Positions 1-8,564 of a DNA stretch of 64,000 bases are shown one piece after another. A program made the position numbers and the translations under genes. How positions within the stretch are numbered: the first letter of the stretch is position 1; every line of letters begins with the position of its first letter. The stretch lies in NCBI GenBank assembly GCA_016191145.1, contig JACPPD010000003.1, positions 186,001 through 250,000 on the forward strand, read 5' to 3'. The DNA comes from Ignavibacteria bacterium. Lineage in GTDB: Bacteria > Bacteroidota > Ignavibacteria > Kapaibacteriales > Kapaibacteriaceae. A model generated the notes under the pieces. It worked only from the letters and a program-made list of their open reading frames with translations, was not told where the DNA came from and did no database searches.

Positions 1-2126
1 TACATCAATGGAAACACATACTCAAGTGTTAATCTTTCGCGCGGCATTGGTGTGCCAATGGATAATTCAAGCATCGGCAGAACTGCCATACCCATCCGTG
101 CCAGACTGTCTCTTGCAGGCTGCACATTTGCCTGGTATTTCAGCGGAGCTGCAGACGCTTGAATAAACAGGCTGTCGGGATTCGCCGAGAGTTCCAACAA
201 TGGCTCAGGCGCATGCTGAGGCGCCCTTACAGTATTATTCTCTGCAGAGACATCAACAAACACGCCATACGTTGATTTCGTCGTGGTTGAGTTGTTGCCC
301 ATCAGCGTAGAGTATCGGTCTGTACCTCCGCCATCGGCAAACACACCAATCATTCCGTACCAGCGCCGAAAATCGCTGTAACCCATGGTGTTGGCGTTAT
401 CGGAGGTACTATATAAGTCGTCGCCTTCAGCATCAATAAAAATCGAAACGGCGTTTGCATTTCCTGCTCCGAGAGAAAGACTTTCTACGATGTGTGAATC
501 ATCGCCTGATTCATCCACCATAAGACCGAATCCAACATCATGTCCGCATCCCTGCGATACACCATGAGAAACGTAAACATCGTTACCAACTGAGTCAATC
601 AAAACGCCTGTGGCGAAATGAATGCCGGCTCCCTGTGCGTATTGGTATGCCTGATAGTGGTCTTCACCTGCATAGTCTGCCAGTGCCCCAAGCGCAAACC
701 AATATGCAGCACCCTGTCCATAAATATCGGTTGTATATCCGTCGTTCCCTGCCAGGTCTACAAGCAACCCAATGCCGCCGGAGGCCAACGGCCGATATCC
801 AAGCCCTACGCCCTGGGTAAACGTTGTGTAATGTTCGTAATAACGAAGAGCATCAACAAAGGGACTCGAGGCGATGTAGTTGTCGTTGCCGATGCGATCG
901 GCAAGAATTCCAACACCGCGCGTTGCTCCAAATCCCTGCGCTTGTGCATAGGCTTTGTAAACATCGTTACCATTAGAATCAAACAGCAATCCAATGCCAA
1001 AGATTCCGGCGCCCTGAGCGTTCTGCCCGGATGAATACACATCATCACCAGCCATGTCGTGGACGATGCCTATGCCAAACAAACCGCATCCAATGGAAAA
1101 ATTGCCGGCAGAGTATTGATCGTTTCCGGCTACATCTACAACGATACCGATACCGCCGACACCTGTGCCAATACTGAAATCACCACCGAGATAGACATCG
1201 TTGCCTTCGAGATCTATGATACAGTTCAGCGGTTGTTGAGAAGCGACAGACTTGGCAAATTCGCCGCTTGTGTTAATGCGATAGATGTCGTCGCCGCCAA
1301 CGTCAATTATGAAGGCATAGTTTCCCTCAAAGACGTCGTTACCCGGACCGCCAATGCCAATTCTGCCTATGGGTGTTTCGATTAATGTTGTTCTAACACT
1401 GTCGCTCATTAGTTCAGCAGTACCTAGAAGCGATTGAATGAGAGATACAACCCTTCCATGAAATGCAGCTCCGTATCTATACACATCCTGCAGAGATGTG
1501 GGCTCTGCCAACGAAAAGAACACCTCGGCCAGACGTCTTGTTCTTCTGTCATCGGAATACGTTTCCCATAATGTTTTTGTCTCGTCAGCGTTCGTTATCA
1601 ACCACAACGAATCGCAGTAGTCATACAACATTTGCTGCTGTCGCCATCGCTGCTGCAGTGGCCTGCAAACAAAGTACGTTTCGATAAAAGGCACGAGAAA
1701 TTGAGTGAGAATCACGGTTTCAACTAAGTTGAGTGACTTTGGCAGAGAGATCCCCGAGGGCAGCGTACCGTCAGCTTCCTTACTCGTCTTGTTGAACGTT
1801 ACAATGTGCGGCAGCCCCAGTTTCATATCGTTCATTGCCTGCGAAACAACAGATACCACGAACAGCGAGTCGCCGCGTATAATTTGCTGATATGATTGTA
1901 CCGTTTGAAATGCAGAAAATGGATTCACAAACAACGTATCGTGAAACGGAAGCCGTTGAGGATCGGCGTCGATGAGATCCGGCGGCACAGAGCAGTCCGC
2001 TTTCGTCATTCCCATCACCGACAAAGCAGTATCAAGTAATTGATTGGATCGGAGAGAAATACCGTCGACGGCTAAGAGCGATTCAGCGGCAATAAAGAAT
2101 GCAATAATTAACGGCAGTAATTTTTT
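1..2126 (-). other. Exported module downstream of RibD, signal-peptide-like start
   Basis: This is the C-terminal part of the fused frame. It starts with two lysines and about 15 hydrophobic residues ending in SLLA, as a separate Sec signal peptide would. About 230 residues without a recognised domain follow, then the GND-x-Y repeats, then a region beginning SAENNTVRAPQHAPEP. There is no ATG, GTG or TTG at the natural start of the signal peptide. The nearest ATG, at 2132, is out of frame and followed at once by TAA. If expressed with RibD, the positive charges before the hydrophobic stretch predict RibD in the cytoplasm and the repeats outside. Function unknown. Confidence 0.6.
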
Positions 2127-3176
2127 TACATACGTCGAAAGGACGTCACTACCCGCTCGCTGAACATCGTGCAGCGTCCAATGCCGGCCCACTGCAGCGT
2201 CATCGACGCGTATGCCGTCATACAGCGGAGTGGCTGACGTGTGCAGACGTAATTCATCAACAACGTTAGCATTGAGCAGAGATGTTGCAAGGCCGGGTCC
2301 GCCTTCGCACATTATTGAACTTATTGGCTTTGGCACATACAGAGACAAACGAGCAAGCACGGCTACCAGATCGAATTCTCCGTCGGTATCGTCGAAGCGG
2401 AGAATCTCAACTCCGGCAGCCTCCAATGCCGACGTTTTTGACAACTCCGCCTTTGCGCTTGTAATAACGAGCGTCCGAATGTGCCGGGCATGCTGCACAA
2501 AATGGCTTGTTAGCGGAACGTCGGCTCTCGGATCCAATACGATGCGAAGAGGGTTTCTGCCGCCGACGTCTCTCACAGTTAATTGTGGATTATCGGCGAT
2601 AACGGTACCTGCGCCAATCATAACGGCATCGACTTCGCTTCGCAGGCTGTGCACAATCATTCGTGTTTCATCACCCGTCAGTTCCAGGCGCTGCTGGCTG
2701 GAGGGGGCAATGAATCCGTCGACCGACTGCGCCAGCTTTAAGATGACGTACGGCAGACCAGTTGTAACATATTTTATAAAATACCGATTTATCCAACGGC
2801 ATTCTTGCTCGAGTATGCCAATGCGAGTATTAATGCCGAAGGCATTGAGTCTCGCAATACCTGTCCCGTTAACTTGCGGATACGGATCAATCATTCCAAC
2901 AACAACAGTCTTAATTCCCGCTGCAATGATGGCATCTGCGCACGGAGAAGTTTTGTTGTAATGAGAGCACGGCTCGAGCGTAACATACATCACTGCATCG
3001 GTCGGAATTTTACCGCTAACATTTCGTAAGGCGTTCACCTCTGCATGGGCTTCGCCATATCGCTGATGCCAGCCTTCGGCGATAATCGTTGCTCCGGAAG
3101 TAATCACGCAGCCAACGCGAGGATTGGGACTAGTTGTACCGGTACCCTTCAGCGCCAGCCCGAGCGCATGACGCAT
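1..3176 (-). CDS. ribD: RibD fused in frame to an exported GND-x-Y repeat protein (3' end outside window)
   Basis: Residues 1-349 read as a complete bifunctional riboflavin enzyme: diaminohydroxyphosphoribosylaminopyrimidine deaminase followed by 5-amino-6-(5-phosphoribosylamino)uracil reductase. The deaminase zinc site is visible (HAEVNAL, then PCSH and a later PC), followed by a DPYPQV segment. The reductase half shows LKLAQSVDG and CEGGPGLATSLL and ends in GSDVLSTYV, which matches the usual RibD terminus. No stop follows. Codons 350 onward read VKKLLPLIIAFFIAAESLLA, a signal-peptide-like segment, and the frame stays open to position 1, giving about 1,058 codons in the window. The ATG at 3176 was chosen as start; a GTG at 3182 is in frame. 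Typical RibD proteins are about 360 residues, so the enzyme is whole and the extension is extra. It may be a real membrane-tethered fusion, two genes whose stop and start were lost, or a sequence error. RibD identity is strong; the fusion is what the sequence shows. Confidence 0.85.
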   Translation of the reverse strand, partial: MRHALGLALKGTGTTSPNPRVGCVITSGATIIAEGWHQRYGEAHAEVNALRNVSGKIPTDAVMYVTLEPCSHYNKTSPCADAIIAAGIKTVVVGMIDPYPQVNGTGIARLNAFGINTRIGILEQECRWINRYFIKYVTTGLPYVILKLAQSVDGFIAPSSQQRLELTGDETRMIVHSLRSEVDAVMIGAGTVIADNPQLTVRDVGGRNPLRIVLDPRADVPLTSHFVQHARHIRTLVITSAKAELSKTSALEAAGVEILRFDDTDGEFDLVAVLARLSLYVPKPISSIMCEGGPGLATSLLNANVVDELRLHTSATPLYDGIRVDDAAVGRHWTLHDVQRAGSDVLSTYVKKLLPLIIAFFIAAESLLAVDGISLRSNQLLDTALSVMGMTKADCSVPPDLIDADPQRLPFHDTLFVNPFSAFQTVQSYQQIIRGDSLFVVSVVSQAMNDMKLGLPHIVTFNKTSKEADGTLPSGISLPKSLNLVETVILTQFLVPFIETYFVCRPLQQRWRQQQMLYDYCDSLWLITNADETKTLWETYSDDRRTRRLAEVFFSLAEPTSLQDVYRYGAAFHGRVVSLIQSLLGTAELMSDSVRTTLIETPIGRIGIGGPGNDVFEGNYAFIIDVGGDDIYRINTSGEFAKSVASQQPLNCIIDLEGNDVYLGGDFSIGTGVGGIGIVVDVAGNDQYSAGNFSIGCGLFGIGIVHDMAGDDVYSSGQNAQGAGIFGIGLLFDSNGNDVYKAYAQAQGFGATRGVGILADRIGNDNYIASSPFVDALRYYEHYTTFTQGVGLGYRPLASGGIGLLVDLAGNDGYTTDIYGQGAAYWFALGALADYAGEDHYQAYQYAQGAGIHFATGVLIDSVGNDVYVSHGVSQGCGHDVGFGLMVDESGDDSHIVESLSLGAGNANAVSIFIDAEGDDLYSTSDNANTMGYSDFRRWYGMIGVFADGGGTDRYSTLMGNNSTTTKSTYGVFVDVSAENNTVRAPQHAPEPLLELSANPDSLFIQASAAPLKYQANVQPARDSLARMGMAVLPMLELSIGTPMPRERLTLEYVFPLM
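310..1365 (-). repeat. Protein-level GND-x-Y repeats, about ten copies of roughly 33-40 residues
   Basis: The encoded protein repeats the pattern I/V-x-D-x-x-G-N/D-D-x-Y, a variable stretch, Q-G-x-G, then G-I-G-x-L. Clear copies include AGNDQY, AGDDVY, NGNDVY, IGNDNY, AGNDGY, AGEDHY, VGNDVY, SGDDSH and EGDDLY. The regular glycine and Asp/Asn-Asp spacing suggests a beta-solenoid with possible metal-binding turns. It resembles RTX-type repeats only loosely and I cannot name the family. Confidence 0.7.
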
Positions 3177-3190
3177 GAACACTTCATCGT

Positions 3191-3994
3191 TTATTTGGGC
3201 GGCCACGGAACCTCGATGAAGGCTACGTATGGTTTGGGGTTCGCCGGAATAATGACGTCGGCGCGGTACGTTCCATCGGGAACCGCAGACCCTTCCAAAT
3301 CGCGCCCGTTCCAAGGTATAGCGTATCGCTGGACCTGGTTCGGCGTCTGCGGTTCAACAGTAGTAATTAATGTTAGGAACGATGCACCGTAGTCCGAGCG
3401 GTACACTACACGCCCCTTACCATCGGAAATCACCACGCGGAAATTCTCAGATGATGGGAGATATTCGCCTGGCGGAACATAAATTCTTCGTGCCATAGCG
3501 CCTACTTCGACTATTGTGTCTGAAACAGCGTTCGTAAATGGTGTAAGCTCCATTGGCAATGCATCTTCATATTCAAGATGCTGAAGAAAAATCAGATGCT
3601 CCTCTGCAGTTACAACTCCAACGTCGACCCAGCATGATGTGGACAGTATAGCAGCCTTGGTGTCCCACGTTACGTCGCCAATAATATTCTGGATAGTGTT
3701 TGCTTCCGGAGATCCCACAACCATTGTGTGGAATGGAAGCGTATCAACCATCGTCTCCTTTGTGGGACCCACGGCGACTTCCACATAGCGAATGGCACGT
3801 CCTTTCGACCGGAGCGCTGGCGGTCCCACAAAACTTAGCCGCACTGTGGAATCACTCAGGCGTACGGCCTTCATCGTGAGGATGGGATCGCTGACCCTGA
3901 TAGCCTTCTGACTGCGCACCTGAGGGCTGTACTTGGCAGCGCAGCCAGCCACCATAAGACAGCAGACAAATCCTATGATAACATGAGCCTTCAT
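3191..3994 (-). CDS. Putative lipoprotein with FlgD-like C-terminal fold
   Basis: A 267-residue protein that begins with a lipoprotein signal peptide. A hydrophobic stretch ends in VAGC, so Cys18 is the likely acylated residue. The C-terminal 60 residues contain YAIPWNGRDLEGSAVPDGTY, a pattern known from FlgD-like Ig modules and from the tails of many exported Bacteroidota proteins. The middle is a beta-rich region with no motif I recognise. It lies just upstream of ribD on the same strand with about 15 bp between them, so the two may be co-transcribed. It diverges from yicC across about 56 bp. Membrane location is well supported; the role is unknown. Confidence 0.6.
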   Translation of the reverse strand: MKAHVIIGFVCCLMVAGCAAKYSPQVRSQKAIRVSDPILTMKAVRLSDSTVRLSFVGPPALRSKGRAIRYVEVAVGPTKETMVDTLPFHTMVVGSPEANTIQNIIGDVTWDTKAAILSTSCWVDVGVVTAEEHLIFLQHLEYEDALPMELTPFTNAVSDTIVEVGAMARRIYVPPGEYLPSSENFRVVISDGKGRVVYRSDYGASFLTLITTVEPQTPNQVQRYAIPWNGRDLEGSAVPDGTYRADVIIPANPKPYVAFIEVPWPPK

Positions 3995-4050
3995 TAGGCA
4001 AAGATAGCCGTGCTATCTTTGCCCCCTTCCATCACCTAATTTTTGTGTGA

Positions 4051-4926
4051 ATGTTAAAGAGCATGACGGGATATGGCAGAAATGAACTGACGATCGGCAA
4101 CGCACGGTGTACGATTGAAATACGATGCGTTAATGGACGGTTTCTCGACTTCACTGCCAGGCTGCCCAAAGAATGGTCGGATAAAGAAATTCAGATTCGA
4201 GAGTTGATTCACGGCAGGGTAGACAGGGGAACTGTGAACGTGATGGTGCGGTGCGAAGATCTTGGCGGTGAGTCATCGTTGCAAATCGATACGAGCCTGG
4301 CCAAAGGTTACATCGAGGCTCTACAGCGCTTAAAAGATGAATTTCATCTTGCCGGCGAAGTGTCGATCGATCAGTTAGTACTATTTCCCCAAATTTTTGA
4401 AGGCACGAATCCTTCCAACCAAGACACAGATATTTGGTTAGAACTGCAGCCAGCAATTATTTCCGCACTTGATGCGCTCGATGAAATGCGAATACGGGAG
4501 GGGGCTGAAATTTCGCGCGATCTCTCTGCACGGCTCGATGCAATCGCAGATGCTTTAGTAGAGGTAGAACACCTCTCTGCAGAACGCATTCCGCAGGAAC
4601 GCGAACGGCTGAGAGAACGAGTTCGACAGGTGATTGCCGATGAAAATATCGACGAACAGCGGCTACACCTCGAAATTGTGCTGCTGTCGGACAAGCTGGA
4701 TATCTCTGAAGAAAGTGTGCGGCTGCGAAGCCACCTTAAACACTTCCGAGAAGACATGGAAACAGGCGGTGCAGTTGGGAGAAAACTCAATTTTCAAATG
4801 CAGGAAATGAATCGGGAAGTCAACACAATTGGTTCGAAAAGTAACGATGCCACCATAGCACGATTTGTTGTGGGCATGAAGGAAGAGCTTGAACGTATTC
4901 GCGAACAAGTGCAGAATATAGAATGA
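4051..4926 (+). CDS. yicC: YicC-family endoribonuclease
   Basis: A 291-residue YicC protein. The family signature MTGYGR is at residues 5-10. The conserved C-terminal block, GRKLNFQMQEMNRE followed by NTIGSKSND, is near residues 240-265. Length matches the family. YicC proteins are ring-forming endoribonucleases involved in RNA turnover and stationary-phase fitness. The stop overlaps the start of gmk by four bases (ATGA), so the pair is translationally coupled; a yicC-gmk pairing is common in bacteria and supports both calls. The start at 4051 places MLKSMTGYGR at the N-terminus, as expected. Confidence 0.93.
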   Translation: MLKSMTGYGRNELTIGNARCTIEIRCVNGRFLDFTARLPKEWSDKEIQIRELIHGRVDRGTVNVMVRCEDLGGESSLQIDTSLAKGYIEALQRLKDEFHLAGEVSIDQLVLFPQIFEGTNPSNQDTDIWLELQPAIISALDALDEMRIREGAEISRDLSARLDAIADALVEVEHLSAERIPQERERLRERVRQVIADENIDEQRLHLEIVLLSDKLDISEESVRLRSHLKHFREDMETGGAVGRKLNFQMQEMNREVNTIGSKSNDATIARFVVGMKEELERIREQVQNIE

Positions 4927-5510
4927 AGCGGCAGCTCATTGTTCTGAGTGCGCCAAGCGGAGCAGGGAAGACAACGGTAGCCCGACACTTGCTCGAAACA
5001 TTCCCGTTTCTCAGGTTCAGCGTTTCGGCAACAACGAGAGACCGACGCGAGTCCGAAATACATGGCAAAGATTATTTTTTCCTTACACGCGAAGAATTCA
5101 AAGAACGCATAGAAAACGGCGATCTAATTGAATACGAAGAAATCTTCGGTAATTACTACGGCACGCTGCGAAGTGTAGTGAAGGATGCTATAAGCCACGG
5201 AGACTTTATTGTCTTCGACGTCGACGTGAAAGGGGCTCTGTCGCTGCGCCATGAGTTCCCGGACGATACAGTGCTGATATTCATTGCGCCACCCGATATG
5301 CAAACGCTTTCAGAGCGATTGCACCACAGGCACACAGAAACCAACGCGCAGATTGCGTTGCGTCTTGCACGCGCCGAAATGGAGATGGGCCACGAGAAGA
5401 GTTTCGATTACGTTATCGTAAATGGTAATCTCTCCGAAACACTTTCTAAGGCTGAGGAAATTGTCCGCTTCAACGCCGAGGGTTCCCCCGAACAACAGGA
5501 ATTATTCTGA
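4923..5510 (+). CDS. gmk: Guanylate kinase
   Basis: A 195-residue cytoplasmic enzyme that converts GMP and ATP to GDP and ADP in purine nucleotide synthesis. The P-loop reads SAPSGAGKTT at residues 9-18. The GMP-binding region follows (FSVSATTRDRRESEIHGKDYFF), with YEEIFGNYYGT after it. The lid region carries HHRHTETNAQIALRLARAEME. Full length for the family. It overlaps yicC by four bases, so expression is likely coupled. Confidence 0.96.
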   Translation: MKRQLIVLSAPSGAGKTTVARHLLETFPFLRFSVSATTRDRRESEIHGKDYFFLTREEFKERIENGDLIEYEEIFGNYYGTLRSVVKDAISHGDFIVFDVDVKGALSLRHEFPDDTVLIFIAPPDMQTLSERLHHRHTETNAQIALRLARAEMEMGHEKSFDYVIVNGNLSETLSKAEEIVRFNAEGSPEQQELF

Positions 5511-5521
5511 TCTTTGTGTGA

Positions 5522-7990
5522 ATGGCTGACCCTACAAAAACCAAAAAAATTCGAAAGAACATTTCCGGTTCGAATGGAAATGTCAGGCAAGGTATTACAA
5601 CGCAGAATCTCACTGTTGAGGAAATTCTGAACGATTATCGTATTGCCGTTGAAAGTCGGCAGGCATCGTATCTCGGCAGACGTGAGGTGCTCAGCGGTAA
5701 GGCCAAATTTGGAATTTTCGGCGACGGCAAGGAGATAGCTCAGGTTGCAATGGCGCGTGCATACAAGCCAGGCGACTGGCGCAGCGGATACTATCGCGAC
5801 CAAACGTTCATGTTTGCAATTGGCGAAAGTGATGTGCAGAAATTCTTTGCACAGCTGTATGCTCATACCGATGCTGTTGCAGAGCCGTCTTCGGCAGGCC
5901 GTTCAATGAACGGACACTTTGCTACACGTTTGCTTGATGAAAGGGGGCATTGGCTGCCGCAGACCGGACGGTACAATGTCTCTGCAGATGTTTCTCCCAC
6001 CGGATCGCAGATGCCGCGGCTTATTGGTCTTGCCTATGCATCGAGATTGTACCGCGATATTCCCGAACTCAAACAATTCACAGATTTCTCTGAAGACGGC
6101 AACGAAGTTGCATTTGGAACCATCGGAAATGCATCGGCCGCTGAAGGAATGTTTTGGGAAACTGTGAATGCAATTGGCGTGCTGCAGGCGCCTGCCGTTA
6201 TCAGCATCTGGGACGACGGATATGGAATCAGCGTCCCCAATCAATACCAGCACACAAAAGGGAACGTGGGCGATCTGCTTGCCGGGTTCAAACGAACAGG
6301 TAACGGAGGCAGCGACGACGTTAAACAAGGTTATGATTTGCACATTGTCCGCGGATGGGACTACCCGGCGCTTCTTGAAACGTATGCGCTCGCTTCGGAA
6401 ACTGCAAGAAAGTATCATGTACCGCAACTGATTCACGTCACCGAAGTCACTCAGCCGCAGGGACACTCAACATCCGGGTCGCACGAACGCTACAAAACAC
6501 CTGAAAGACTGCAGTGGGAAAAAGATTTTGATGGAATTGTCCGCATGCGCTCCTGGATGCTGGAAAATCACATAGCGGACGAGTCGCAGATCGACGAAAT
6601 TGACGCCCGAGCTATTGAAACCGTGCGAGACATGAAGCAGGCTGCCTGGGATGCCTACATGAAGCCAATCGCTCACGATGTGTCGCTGGGTGTCGAAGTC
6701 ATTCTGAAAGCCGCTTCGATGCAATCGCAGGCTGGGAATTCTCGCCATCTAACATCGATTGCCGATGAGCTTACGGCTATTCGTGAACCATTCCGCCGCG
6801 ACGTCTTCGGCGCCATCCACCGCGCCCTGATGCTGGTGCGCTCCACAAGCTCTGCCGATGACTCGGCCACGACACTCCTTGCGAATTGGCTCGGCGAATA
6901 CGATTCAGGCATTGCACCTCTGTACTCGTCTCATCTTACAAGCGAAACAGATGAGAACGCTGCGATGGTAAACGATGTTAGCATCGTATATGCCGCCGAC
7001 GCTCCTCTTGTTAATGGCAGTGAAGTGATGAATGCCTGCTTCAGGGAAAATCTCAGCCGAGATCCAAGGATTATTGCGTTTGGCGAGGACATAGGAAGAT
7101 TAGGCGACGTCAATCAAGGCTTCGCCGGTCTGCAGGCTTTGTATGGTGAGTTGCGCGTGTCCGATGTTGGCATCCGCGAATGCACCATTGTTGGTCAGGC
7201 CATTGGCATGGCCATGAGGGGACTCAGGCCGATTGCCGAAATCCAGTACATAGACTATCTGCTGTATGCTCTGCAGATATTGAGCGACGATCTTGCAACA
7301 GTTCAGTGGAGAACTAAGGGCGGACAGAAGGCGCCGGCAATCATCCGAACGCGAGGCCACCGCCTGGAAGGCATCTGGCACAGTGGTTCTCCCATGGCTG
7401 GCATTATCAATTTGGTAAGGGGCATCCATGTGTGCGTGCCGCGTAACATGACGCAGGCCGCGGGCATGTACAACAGGCTCCTACGCTCCGATGAACCTGC
7501 TATAATTATTGAAGTTCTCAATGGTTATCGTCTCAAGGAACGACTTCCTTCAAACCCCGGAGAGTTTACCGTGCCGCTGGGTAATCCGGAAATACTGAGT
7601 GAAGGAACCGACGTCACACTCGTTACATACGGCGCCAGTTGCCGTGTGGCATTGGATGCAGCAGCGCAACTGCAGAGGATTGGCATCAGTGCAGAAGTGA
7701 TTGACGTTCAGACGTTGTTGCCATTCGACACAGAACATGTTATTGCATCATCGCTGCGAAAGACAAGCCGCCTTGTAGTGCTCGACGAAGACGTACCCGG
7801 TGGTGCATCGGCATTCATCCTTCAGAATGTTTTGGAAGGCCAGCATGCGTGGAATCTTCTTGATGTCAGCCCCCTAACAATTACAGCACAGGAGCATCGG
7901 CCCGCTTATGGCACTGATGGAAATTTTTGGAGCAAACCAGAAATGGAACGTGTTGTTGAAGCTATTATCGGCATGGGCGAGTGGTTTTAA
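5522..7990 (+). CDS. 2-oxoacid dehydrogenase E1, fused alpha and beta subunits
   Basis: An 822-residue thiamine-diphosphate enzyme that decarboxylates a 2-oxoacid and hands the acyl group to a lipoylated E2. Residues about 30-450 are the alpha part, with GTIGNASAAEG and WDDGYGIS in the cofactor-binding region. Residues about 480-822 are the beta part, with FGEDIGRLGDVNQGF, IQYIDYLLYAL and a transketolase C-terminal domain. The layout matches the single-chain branched-chain-type E1 seen in Bacteroidota relatives. No E2 or E3 gene is adjacent, so the substrate (branched-chain 2-oxoacid or pyruvate) cannot be settled here. It starts 11 bp after gmk. Confidence 0.88.
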   Translation: MADPTKTKKIRKNISGSNGNVRQGITTQNLTVEEILNDYRIAVESRQASYLGRREVLSGKAKFGIFGDGKEIAQVAMARAYKPGDWRSGYYRDQTFMFAIGESDVQKFFAQLYAHTDAVAEPSSAGRSMNGHFATRLLDERGHWLPQTGRYNVSADVSPTGSQMPRLIGLAYASRLYRDIPELKQFTDFSEDGNEVAFGTIGNASAAEGMFWETVNAIGVLQAPAVISIWDDGYGISVPNQYQHTKGNVGDLLAGFKRTGNGGSDDVKQGYDLHIVRGWDYPALLETYALASETARKYHVPQLIHVTEVTQPQGHSTSGSHERYKTPERLQWEKDFDGIVRMRSWMLENHIADESQIDEIDARAIETVRDMKQAAWDAYMKPIAHDVSLGVEVILKAASMQSQAGNSRHLTSIADELTAIREPFRRDVFGAIHRALMLVRSTSSADDSATTLLANWLGEYDSGIAPLYSSHLTSETDENAAMVNDVSIVYAADAPLVNGSEVMNACFRENLSRDPRIIAFGEDIGRLGDVNQGFAGLQALYGELRVSDVGIRECTIVGQAIGMAMRGLRPIAEIQYIDYLLYALQILSDDLATVQWRTKGGQKAPAIIRTRGHRLEGIWHSGSPMAGIINLVRGIHVCVPRNMTQAAGMYNRLLRSDEPAIIIEVLNGYRLKERLPSNPGEFTVPLGNPEILSEGTDVTLVTYGASCRVALDAAAQLQRIGISAEVIDVQTLLPFDTEHVIASSLRKTSRLVVLDEDVPGGASAFILQNVLEGQHAWNLLDVSPLTITAQEHRPAYGTDGNFWSKPEMERVVEAIIGMGEWF

Positions 7991-8100
7991 GCAACTTATA
8001 ACTCTTTAGCTACCAATAGTTTACAAGTGCTATATTTCGGATAAAATTTATTTTTAATTAGTATTTGCGTTTTAAGAATCTTTTATCTGAATTTTGTATC

Positions 8101-8559
8101 ATGATTATCAGCAAATCGTGCATTTATGCCATACAGGCTGCAATTTTTGTTGCAGCGGAGTCGAAGCAGGGATACGTTCCCATCAACATAATTGCTGATC
8201 GACTCAACATTTCGTTTCACTTCCTGACGAAGGTGCTTCAGGATTTTACGCACTCCGGTTTGATGATATCGTACCGGGGACCGAGAGGTGGAGTTGCTCT
8301 TGCAAAGCCTGCAGATGAAATCACGCTGCATAACCTCGTTGAAGCAATCGATGGAACGGACATCTTTACAGAATGCATGCTCGGTCTGCCCGGGTGTGGT
8401 ACTGCTGAGCCATGTCCAACACACGAGCATTGGATAGAGGTCAGGCAGCGATTCACTGTGCTTGCACAACAGCTAACGCTGAAGGACATGGCGACAAAAT
8501 CTTCGCTGATGCATGTCCGATTGGCGAATGGAGTGAAGCATCATAATCAGCTAGCCTGA
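8101..8559 (+). CDS. Rrf2-family transcriptional regulator with a probable Fe-S site
   Basis: A protein of about 152 residues of the Rrf2 family (IscR/NsrR/RsrR relatives). A winged-helix DNA-binding domain begins ISKSCIYAIQAAIFVA, and the recognition region reads ISFHFLTKVLQDFTHSGLM with the wing YRGPRGGVALAKP. Three cysteines, spaced C-x6-C-x5-C in the stretch from ECMLG to EPCPTHEHW, are placed like Fe-S ligands in IscR-type proteins. I chose the ATG at 8101; an in-frame ATG at 8065 would add 12 unlikely residues. The stop is five bases before ccoI, so it leads the oxidase cluster and probably senses oxygen, nitric oxide or Fe-S status to control it. Confidence 0.88.
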   Translation: MIISKSCIYAIQAAIFVAAESKQGYVPINIIADRLNISFHFLTKVLQDFTHSGLMISYRGPRGGVALAKPADEITLHNLVEAIDGTDIFTECMLGLPGCGTAEPCPTHEHWIEVRQRFTVLAQQLTLKDMATKSSLMHVRLANGVKHHNQLA

Positions 8560-8564
8560 TTTCT

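Noticed and set aside
618-1034. Open plus-strand frame of 138 codons
   Set aside because: It is antisense to the GND-x-Y repeats; the minus frame is open for over 3 kb with a clear protein pattern, so the plus frame is a shadow.
2212-2961. Open plus-strand frame of 249 codons
   Set aside because: It lies opposite the ribD domain, whose catalytic motifs are on the minus strand.
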